A DNA stretch of 64,000 bases from Oscillospiraceae bacterium (lineage in GTDB: Bacteria; Bacillota; Clostridia; Oscillospirales; Ruminococcaceae): the NCBI GenBank assembly GCA_017468365.1, contig JAFUIS010000010.1:84537-148536 (forward strand), read 5' to 3'. The notes beneath the pieces are model-generated. The model had not been told where the DNA came from. It worked only from the letters and a program-made list of their open reading frames with translations, and ran no database searches. Below, in pieces: positions 59,007 to 64,000 of the stretch (positions are counted from its first letter, which is position 1; every line of letters starts with the position of its first letter). A program made the translations under genes and the position numbers.

Positions 59007-59125
59007 AAAAGACGCTTCCAGCAAAATGTTTTCCATGCGTTAGCTTCAACGGGAAGCACTCCGGAAAATTACCGGAGCAAAGGCGGGTTCGATTCCCGCA
59101 TGCAATATGAAAAAGCGTCTTGAAA
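59007..59125 (+). ncRNA. RNA array unit 2, tRNA-like interior
   Basis: Closing stem AAGACGCTT (59009-59017) with AAGCGTCTT (59113-59121), 9 bp, then G; motif CCAGCAA at 59018-59024. Inside are three tRNA-like arms in order: a D-arm GCTT/AAGC with loop CAACGGG (59043-59057), an anticodon-like arm CTCCGG/CCGGAG with a 7-base loop (59059-59077), a 5-base variable loop, and a perfect T-arm GCGGG-TTCGATT-CCCGC (59083-59099). No full acceptor stem can form. Confidence 0.78.
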
Positions 59126-59130
59126 AATTT

Positions 59131-59250
59131 AAAGGCACTTACAGCTATATAAAGTCACTATGAATAGGCTAGGAAATTTGATTTTCTGAACCTTATCAGC
59201 TTTGGTTGCTGAAAAGCAAACAATTCTTTTTAGACGAGTGCCTTGTTTTT
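59131..59250 (+). ncRNA. RNA array unit 3
   Basis: Closing stem AAGGCACT (59132-59139) with AGTGCCTT (59237-59244), 8 bp, then GTTTTTTT; ACAGC at 59141-59145. Inside, CAGC-TTTGGTT-GCTG (59197-59211) has a 7-base loop at the place where unit 2 has its T-arm, so this may be a diverged tRNA-like interior. Confidence 0.75.
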
Positions 59251-59257
59251 TTAGTTT

Positions 59258-59350
59258 TAAAGATGCAGACAGCAAACAGAAAGATTCAACGAACGCCGGT
59301 TAAAGCTTTTGCTTTGCCGGAGGTTTGACTTACTCTATGCATCTTGAAAT
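59258..59350 (+). ncRNA. RNA array unit 4
   Basis: Closing stem AAGATGCA (59260-59267) with TGCATCTT (59338-59345), 8 bp, then G; ACAGCAA at 59269-59275. The interior is a strong hairpin, CCGG-TT-AAAGC with GCTTT-G-CCGG and a TTTT loop (about 59296-59320). Confidence 0.75.
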
Positions 59351-59351
59351 A

Positions 59352-59406
59352 TTCCGGAGGCGCAGACACACCGGAGAATTGGACTCCGGCCTGTCCGCGA
59401 ACGGAA
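59352..59406 (+). ncRNA. RNA array element 5 (variant hairpin)
   Basis: This element does not fit the shared closing-stem pattern exactly. It folds as TTCCG/CGGAA (59352-59356 with 59402-59406), then CGC-A-GACA with TGTC-C-GCG, then CCGGAG/CTCCGG closing a 7-base loop. The 5' part GGCGCAGACAC resembles the arm plus ACAGC region of the other units. I count it as a possible degenerate member. Confidence 0.5.
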
Positions 59407-59410
59407 TTAT

Positions 59411-59520
59411 AAAGGCACGCACAGCAAAGAACTTTGTAGCTAAGTTGGTATAGCAGGGGACTAAAAATCCCCGTGTCGCGGGTTCGATTCCCGCCTTAAA
59501 AAACGTGCCTTGTTCAAAAA
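59411..59520 (+). ncRNA. RNA array unit 6, tRNA mimic without acceptor stem
   Basis: Closing stem AAGGCACG (59412-59419) with CGTGCCTT (59504-59511), 8 bp, then GTT; ACAGCAA at 59421-59427. The interior 59439-59494 is a textbook tRNA core: D-arm GCTA-AGTTGGTA-TAGC, anticodon arm GGGGA-CTAAAAA-TCCCC, 5-base variable loop GTGTC, T-arm GCGGG-TTCGATT-CCCGC. The flanks AACTTTG and CTTAAAA cannot make an acceptor stem and no CCA follows. The anticodon position would be AAA, not used in bacterial tRNA-Phe. It is the plan of bacterial YrlA-type Y RNAs. Confidence 0.85.
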
Positions 59521-59524
59521 ATAA

Positions 59525-59616
59525 AAAAGGTGCTCACAGCAAAGAAAAGGTCCTCCACATGGGTTACGCCAGAAAAAAACGTCGCAGGGATGGAGCTCTG
59601 CATTGCACCTTGAATA
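59525..59616 (+). ncRNA. RNA array unit 7
   Basis: Closing stem AAGGTGC (59527-59533) with GCACCTT (59605-59611), 7 bp, then GAA; ACAGCAA at 59536-59542. Interior CTCCA/TGGAG (about 59553-59595) encloses an A-rich loop region with GGCG/CGTC possible pairs. Confidence 0.74.
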
Positions 59617-59710
59617 AAAGCACGGACAGCAATTTATTCAGACACACTTCGTGATTACGTTCCGCTTTTTCAGGAATGATTTTAAAAAACGTGCTTTGTT
59701 TTTAAAAAAG
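59617..59710 (+). ncRNA. RNA array unit 8
   Basis: Closing stem AAAGCACG (59617-59624) with CGTGCTTT (59690-59697), 8 bp, then GTTTTT; ACAGCAA at 59626-59632. Inner hairpins are CAC-TTC-GTG and TTCC/GGAA. Unit 7 ends directly before it. Confidence 0.76.
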
Positions 59711-59862
59711 TTTATCAATCCGCTTTTCTTCAAAGGCGCCAAGAGCATTGCCCTGAAAAATCGGGCACTCATCAATGCCGAAAAGGCAAATCCGGCGCCG
59801 GAGAAGATTTGCGAAAAGGATAGAATGCAAGTGGGAATCGGAACACCCGCCTTGCATAAACC
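59711..59862 (+). other. Hairpin-rich stretch between array units 8 and 9
   Basis: No member of the shared closing stem was found, but several hairpins are visible: GCCC/GGGC around an A-rich loop (59749-59766), GCAAATC/GATTTGC (59786-59792 with 59806-59812) and ATGCAAG/CTTGCAT (59825-59831 with 59851-59857). It may be one or two further diverged RNAs. The 71-codon open frame here starts inside unit 8 and is unlikely to be real. Confidence 0.4.
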
Positions 59863-59932
59863 TTAAGACACGGACAGCAATTATTTCTTTATTTTATATT
59901 TACAGATTTGACGAAAAGACGTGTCTTGTCCA
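59863..59932 (+). ncRNA. RNA array unit 9
   Basis: Closing stem AAGACACG (59865-59872) with CGTGTCTT (59920-59927), 8 bp, then GTCC; ACAGCAA at 59874-59880. The interior is AT-rich and has little obvious structure. It is the last unit, about 50 bases before the DUF2828 start. Confidence 0.74.
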
Positions 59933-59981
59933 TTAAAAAACGAAACCTTTTGACATATCATCCCGAAGGAGGGATTTTTTC

Positions 59982-61475
59982 ATGCTTGAATTTCTCAAAA
60001 AAGAAGCCAACAAAACATATACCGAAAACGGCGCTTTGACCAATCTCAGCACCAATTCCGAATGCCTTGACCTTTTTGCAACTGTCGGAGCGCTCCGTTC
60101 TTCTTCCGATGAGGAAGTTATCGCAAGATTTATGAGAGCTTTTGCGGAAAATCCGGATAACGCCATGAAGATTCTCTTCTTCGCAAGGGATATCCGCGGC
60201 GGACTTGGTGAGCGCAAAGTTTTCCGCACAATTCTTAAATGGCTTGCGGAGAATGAAGCGGATTCCGTAAAGAAAAATATCGGCTATATTTCCGAATACG
60301 GCCGTTTTGATGACCTTCTTATCCTTTTCGGAACCCCTTGCGAAAAGGACGCAATGGAGCTCATCAAAAACCAGCTGGAAGCAGATATTACCGCAATGAA
60401 CAGCAAAAAGGAAGTTTCCCTTCTTGCAAAATGGCTTCCTTCCGTAAACGCTTCTGCAAAAGAAACCGTTCTTGCGGCAAAGAAAATTGCAAAATGTCTC
60501 GGAATGAACGACTGCGAATACCGCAAAACCCTTGTCAAACTCAGAAATTACATAAAAATCATCGAAAACAACCTTCGGGAGAAGGATTACACCTTCGATT
60601 ACGAAAAACAGCCTTCTCGTGCGCTTTTCAAATACCGCAAAGCTTTCGGCAGAAACGATGGAGAGCGCTACAGCGAATTTATCGGAAAAGTTCAGAAAGG
60701 CGAAGCAAAGCTCAATGCTTCCAACATTGCTCCTTATGAACTTATTGAGCCTTACCTCAACGAAAATTTTTACAACAACGGCGAAAGAACTTTTATGAGA
60801 GCGATAGAGGAAAGCGAAAGGAAAGTTCTTAACGCGACATGGAACTCTCTTCCGGATTTTGGAAACGACAGGAATGCCCTTGCGGTGGTGGATACTTCCG
60901 GTTCTATGTATTGGGGAGGTAAACCTCTTCCTGCGGCGGTTGCGCTTTCTCTCGGAATCTATTTTGCGGAACATAATAAAGGAGCCTTTAAAAATCACTT
61001 TATTGAATTTTCTGCCGAGCCGACTCTTATCGAAATCAAGGGAAAAGATTTTGCGGATAAGCTTCGTTACTGCGCAAGTTTCAATAAAATTGCAAACACA
61101 GATATTCAGAAAGTTTTTGATCTTATTCTGAATACAGCCGTAAACAATCATCTTCCGCAAAAAGAACTTCCGGAAACGCTTTATATCATCTCCGATATGG
61201 AATTTGATAACTGCGTTGAAGGAGCCAACGTTACAAATTTTGAGTTTGCAAAACTTAATTTTGCAAGGCATGGCTATAAGCTTCCGAAGGTGGTTTTCTG
61301 GAACGTTCAGAGCAGAAACCGCCAGCAGCCGGTAACCATGAACGAACAGGGCGTTGCGCTGGTAAGCGGCTGCACTCCGAGACTTTTCTCCATGGTTATG
61401 GAGGGCGACCTTGATCCTTACCGTTTCATGATGGAAGTCATCGGAAGCGAACGCTACGCGAAAATCGCGGCATAA
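59982..61475 (+). CDS. DUF2828/TROVE-like HEAT-repeat protein with vWA domain (Ro60/Rsr-like layout)
   Basis: 497 residues. The N-terminal two thirds are helical repeats with the DUF2828/TROVE-type signature (ALTNLSTNSECLDLFATVGALRSSSDEEVIARFMRAFAENPDNAMKILFFARDIRGGLGERKVFRTILKWLAE). The C-terminus is a von Willebrand A domain with the MIDAS motif VVDTSGSMYWGG (about residue 301) and later SDMEFD. Ro60/Rsr, the Y-RNA-binding protein, has the same two-part plan: a HEAT ring closed by a vWA domain. I infer that this protein binds the RNAs encoded directly upstream. ATG follows AAGGAGGG. The rtcB gene is 77 bases downstream. Confidence 0.88.
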   Translation: MLEFLKKEANKTYTENGALTNLSTNSECLDLFATVGALRSSSDEEVIARFMRAFAENPDNAMKILFFARDIRGGLGERKVFRTILKWLAENEADSVKKNIGYISEYGRFDDLLILFGTPCEKDAMELIKNQLEADITAMNSKKEVSLLAKWLPSVNASAKETVLAAKKIAKCLGMNDCEYRKTLVKLRNYIKIIENNLREKDYTFDYEKQPSRALFKYRKAFGRNDGERYSEFIGKVQKGEAKLNASNIAPYELIEPYLNENFYNNGERTFMRAIEESERKVLNATWNSLPDFGNDRNALAVVDTSGSMYWGGKPLPAAVALSLGIYFAEHNKGAFKNHFIEFSAEPTLIEIKGKDFADKLRYCASFNKIANTDIQKVFDLILNTAVNNHLPQKELPETLYIISDMEFDNCVEGANVTNFEFAKLNFARHGYKLPKVVFWNVQSRNRQQPVTMNEQGVALVSGCTPRLFSMVMEGDLDPYRFMMEVIGSERYAKIAA

Positions 61476-61485
61476 TAACTCTTGT

Positions 61486-61536
61486 TTAAAATCCGCGGTT
61501 TTCGTCTTTTCTGGGCGATTGCTGCGGATTTTTAAT
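61486..61536 (+). terminator. Hairpin between the Ro-like gene and rtcB
   Basis: AAAATCCGC and GCGGATTTTT arms with a loop of about 25 bases and a T run, before the rtcB ribosome site AAAGGAG. It may be an attenuator that lowers rtcB expression. Confidence 0.5.
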
Positions 61537-61552
61537 AAAGGAGAGTATAATT

Positions 61553-62761
61553 ATGATAGAAATAAACGGAAAGTATAACAAAGCCCTTTGCTACACGCCG
61601 GAACTTGAAGAATTTGCGGCGGAGCAGATAAAAGCGGTCTGCGACAGAGAGGAATTTGCAGACTGCAAAATAAGGATTATGCCGGACGTTCATGCCGGAA
61701 AAGGATGTACCATCGGCACCACAATGACAATCACCGATAAGGTCGTTCCGGGAATGGTGGGAGTGGATATCGGCTGCGGAATGGAAACTGTACAGGTTGC
61801 GGAAAAGGAAATTGATTTTGAAAAACTGGATAATCTTATCAGAAGAGAGATTCCGTCCGGTATGGATATCCGCGAAGAGCCGCATCCATATAATTCGGAA
61901 ATCGATTTGACGGAGCTCCGGTGTGCAAAGCACGTCAACCTTGAAAGAGCAAAAAGAAGCATTGGCACTCTTGGCGGCGGAAACCACTTTATTGAAATCG
62001 ATAAAGGCGAAAACGGCGATCTTTTCATTGTCGTTCATTCAGGCAGCCGCCATATCGGAAACGAAGTTGCGAAATATTATCAGGAGGAGGGCTACAAAGC
62101 CCTTTGCGGAAACGCGGATTTTCAGATTTCCGAAACTATTGAACGCCTTAAAGCGGAAGGAAGATTCACTGAGATACAGAGTACCGTCAATAAGCTGAAA
62201 GCGCAGAAAGAGGCGCTGACCGCTATTCCGAAGGACCTTGCTTATGTTTCGGGAAAGCTTTTCGATGATTATATCAACGATATGAAAATCATCCAGAAGT
62301 TCGCAATGCTCAACCGCAAAGCCATGACGGAAGTTATCATAAACGGAATGGGTTTAACCGAAGCGGAACGCTTCACCACAATTCATAACTATATTGATAC
62401 GGATTCCATGATTCTTCGCAAAGGTTCCGTTTCTGCAAGGCTTGGCGAAAAGCTTCTTATTCCGATAAATATGCGCGACGGAAGCCTTATCTGCATCGGC
62501 AAAGGCAATCCGGAATGGAACTTTTCCGCACCCCACGGAGCGGGAAGGCTTATGAGCAGAAAGAAGGCTTTTGAAAGTCTTTCTCTTGATGATTACAAAG
62601 CGGCGATGGAAGGGATTTTTACCACCTGCATCAATACGGAAACCATCGACGAAGCGCCCATGGCATATAAAAACATCGATGAGATAATTGAACAAATTGA
62701 GCCGACTGCGGAAATAATCGAAAGGATAAAGCCTGTTTACAACTTCAAAGCGGCGGAGTAA
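61553..62761 (+). CDS. rtcB: RNA-splicing ligase RtcB
   Basis: 402 residues, the E. coli RtcB size. Metal and guanylate motifs are present: MPDVHAGKGCTIG, GVDIGCGM (metal Cys), GGGNHFIEID, HSGSRHIGNEVAKYY, and SAPHGAGRLMSR with the His that takes GMP (about residue 326). RtcB joins 2',3'-cyclic phosphate or 3'-phosphate RNA ends to 5'-OH ends with GTP and Mn2+. In other bacteria it repairs cleaved tRNA or rRNA and is often encoded with Ro60 (Rsr) and Y RNAs. RtcA is not in the window. ATG follows AAAGGAGAG. Confidence 0.97.
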   Translation: MIEINGKYNKALCYTPELEEFAAEQIKAVCDREEFADCKIRIMPDVHAGKGCTIGTTMTITDKVVPGMVGVDIGCGMETVQVAEKEIDFEKLDNLIRREIPSGMDIREEPHPYNSEIDLTELRCAKHVNLERAKRSIGTLGGGNHFIEIDKGENGDLFIVVHSGSRHIGNEVAKYYQEEGYKALCGNADFQISETIERLKAEGRFTEIQSTVNKLKAQKEALTAIPKDLAYVSGKLFDDYINDMKIIQKFAMLNRKAMTEVIINGMGLTEAERFTTIHNYIDTDSMILRKGSVSARLGEKLLIPINMRDGSLICIGKGNPEWNFSAPHGAGRLMSRKKAFESLSLDDYKAAMEGIFTTCINTETIDEAPMAYKNIDEIIEQIEPTAEIIERIKPVYNFKAAE

Positions 62762-62762
62762 A

Positions 62763-62812
62763 AAAAGCAATAAGCCCGTACCCAAACGAGTACGGGCTTA
62801 TTGCTTTATTTA
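62763..62812 (+). terminator. Terminator of the RNA-repair operon
   Basis: AAGCAATAAGCCCGTAC and GTACGGGCTTATTGCTT arms, one of the longest stems in the window, followed by TATTT. Confidence 0.92.
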
Positions 62813-63132
62813 ATAAATATCGCGATTTTTTCTTGAATCAGTGTGCTCTCAACCAACCGAAAGTCCATTATATTACGGCAGTTTCACTACCATTTAATAT
62901 TGCGCTATTCCCAAACCAATAGTTTCTAAATCTATTATTTTATATCGTTTTACTACCATTTAGGATTACACTACTCTCAAACGTGTCGCTGGTGTACTCA
63001 AAAAAGTATAATGATGATTTGAATAAACACTTGCGTTGGTGCACAAGTGGAATTGACTTTAAAATAAAAATCAAGTATAATTTTGCCAAAAAAGAACATA
63101 TGTTTCTTTGCTTTACAAAAAAAGGTGGTATA
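62813..63132. repeat. AT-rich gap with a 35-base imperfect direct repeat
   Basis: Copies at 62882-62916 and 62948-62982 share TACCATTTA and CTA-(T/C)TC-(C/T)CAAAC, with seven differences visible over 35 bases. A third partial copy (CTCTCAACCAAC) lies near 62846. The period is about 66 bases. No gene is convincing here; the ribosome site for the next gene is at its end. Confidence 0.55.
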
Positions 63133-63687
63133 ATGATAGAAAATGATGATTTTATAATTGAGTTTCGCAAAGCAGCAGAATTACCTTCGGCAAATTGGGT
63201 TGAATGGATACACGAATCGAAGGGAAGAACACATTGTATGGAATGTTTGGTTTTGGATAAATGTTGGTTTACTTTTGATAATAAGCCAATGTATCCCAAA
63301 CATCCCTTTTGCCATTGTAAAATTCAGCAGATACCGTATGAATTTGTTGTTAGGGTTGCAAAAGCAGAAAGCGCATACAGTAAAATAGATCCGTATTTAT
63401 TTGATACCAATGGTAAATATGGGCATGGAAAGAACAAAGTGTTTGAAAGTTGGGGATATACGATAAACGATGCGCTATGGCTGCAAAGAGAAATTGAAAG
63501 GCAAGGATTTAATAAATATATAAGCGGAGATTATTATCTCGGAAAACTCAACGAACAGGGACAGCGTATTAACATCAGAATAGAATTAGAAAGAAAAAAC
63601 GGAACAGGAACAGTATCTTTTGTATCTGGATGGATGGTTCGCCCGAATGGGTATATTACGCTGAATACACCGTATGGAGGAAAATAA
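63133..63687 (+). CDS. Toxin-like protein with phage-head-type Cys/His motif
   Basis: 184 residues. The N-terminal part carries HCMECLVLDKCWFTF...YPKHPFCHCKI, close to the Cys/His C-terminal motif of Mu-F-like phage head proteins, here probably a zinc site. The C-terminal 100 residues (GHGKNKVFESWGYTINDALWLQREIE, GDYYLGKLNEQGQRINIRIEL, VSGWMVRPNGYITLNTPYGGK) look like small C-terminal toxin domains of the DUF6883 type; I am not sure of the family. ATG 63133 follows AAAGGTGG. Codon use and the AT content differ from the neighbours, suggesting transfer. The small gene behind it may encode the immunity protein. Confidence 0.55.
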   Translation: MIENDDFIIEFRKAAELPSANWVEWIHESKGRTHCMECLVLDKCWFTFDNKPMYPKHPFCHCKIQQIPYEFVVRVAKAESAYSKIDPYLFDTNGKYGHGKNKVFESWGYTINDALWLQREIERQGFNKYISGDYYLGKLNEQGQRINIRIELERKNGTGTVSFVSGWMVRPNGYITLNTPYGGK

Positions 63688-63688
63688 T

Positions 63689-63940
63689 ATGAAGGAAATG
63701 GATGTTGTTGAAGTGATTGTTGAAAAGCCTTTATATGCCAAGGAAGGCGTACACAAAGGCATGCAAGGGTGGATTTGCGATAACAGACTTGTAAACGGAA
63801 CCTGGCTTGTCAATTTTCCAGGTTACGGAGAAAACGATGACATAGCCGAAATATCAATAGATGAAAATGATTTGAAACAAATTCAGAAAATGGATGCCAA
63901 AATTAACGAATCAATTTGCAGGCGGTTTAAAAATAAATGA
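63689..63940 (+). CDS. Small partner of the toxin-like gene, candidate immunity protein
   Basis: 83 residues, acidic. The pattern KEMDVVEVIVEKPLYAKEGVHKGMQGWICDNRLVNGTWLVNFPGYGENDDIAEISI resembles DUF4926-like small proteins, which often occur as immunity partners. ATG 63689 follows GGAGG, which is part of the last codons of the upstream gene, so translation is coupled. The function is inferred from position and size only. Confidence 0.55.
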   Translation: MKEMDVVEVIVEKPLYAKEGVHKGMQGWICDNRLVNGTWLVNFPGYGENDDIAEISIDENDLKQIQKMDAKINESICRRFKNK

Positions 63941-63952
63941 TGCCGTAAAAAG

Positions 63953-63990
63953 CAGCTCGTGCTCAAAATGAGCACGGGCTTTCTTTTTTT
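63953..63990 (+). terminator. Terminator of the toxin-like pair
   Basis: CGTGCTC and GAGCACG arms around AAAAT, followed by a T-rich run. Confidence 0.8.
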
Positions 63991-64000
63991 GGTGCTCAAA

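Noticed and set aside
59439-59494. A normal tRNA gene inside array unit 6.
   Set aside because: The D-, anticodon- and T-arms are good, but the acceptor stem cannot pair and no CCA or discriminator is present; the anticodon AAA is not used by bacterial tRNA-Phe.
59651-59866. A 71-codon open frame in the RNA array.
   Set aside because: It begins inside unit 8, has no ribosome site and crosses several hairpins.
58880-59932. A CRISPR array.
   Set aside because: The units share only a stem pattern and a 5-base motif, not an identical repeat; interiors vary in length, and no cas genes are near.

Overview
The window looks like the chromosome of an anaerobic, spore-forming Gram-positive bacterium of the class Clostridia (Bacillota). 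The signs are a SpoVT-type sporulation regulator, a class B sortase, a lone Rnf-type gene cluster, FMN and preQ1 riboswitches with ECF-type vitamin transporters, a Cheo-type LexA box, and AGGAGG ribosome binding sites. Genes are tightly packed, and most intergenic gaps hold a clear hairpin terminator or a TTGACA/TATAAT promoter. No rRNA, phage or insertion sequence is visible. Start codons other than ATG are frequent (TTG, GTG and apparently ACG).

Layout. 1-7.9 kb: Mg2+ channel MgtE, a CarD-type regulator, a helix-turn-helix/superoxide-reductase-like fusion, EF-P, an FMN-riboswitch-controlled riboflavin importer, a P-type ATPase and an acetyltransferase. 7.9-13.8 kb: a two-component system, a CBS protein, a sortase B and a preQ1-riboswitch-controlled QueT. 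13.8-20.3 kb: an SOS-controlled radical-SAM DNA-repair pair, small enzymes, Bcp and a large lipoprotein. 20.3-28 kb: two tRNA-Ser genes with a duplicated tRNA end, a FliB-like methylase, a Zn/Cd-type ATPase with its ArsR regulator, a CPBP protease, TadA and an aldo-keto reductase relative. 28-34.3 kb: rpe with a reduced Rnf-like cluster (C, D, E, A only) and a DUF4015 protein. 34.4-39 kb: Nudix, PAP2, glycolipid glycosyltransferase, CrtO-like acyltransferase, tRNA-Arg and an MFS transporter. 39-41.8 kb: the Feo ferrous iron operon with three metalloregulator-type operators. 41.8-51 kb: AlkD-like, RecG, an ECF S component, DUF5711-CvpA-ClpE-like and an unknown membrane protein. 51-56.3 kb: a MarR-controlled heterodimeric ABC exporter and SpoVT.

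The most interesting part is 56.6-62.8 kb. Two WYL regulators are followed by a terminator and then about 1.1 kb of non-coding DNA. This stretch holds eight small RNA-like units, each closed by a 7-9 bp stem of the form AARRYRCN/NGYRYYTT. The stem sequence changes from unit to unit with pairing kept, and an ACAGC motif follows the 5' arm. Two units enclose D-, anticodon- and T-arm modules of a tRNA but no acceptor stem. Right after the array come a DUF2828/TROVE-like plus vWA protein (resembling the Ro60/Rsr architecture) and the RNA ligase RtcB. I read this as an RNA-repair locus in which a Ro-like protein is accompanied by a multi-member family of Y-RNA-like tRNA mimics, controlled by WYL proteins instead of the RtcR/sigma-54 arrangement known from proteobacteria.

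The right end (62.8-64 kb) differs in base composition. It carries a toxin-like gene with a phage-head-type Cys/His motif and a small downstream partner that could be its immunity protein.
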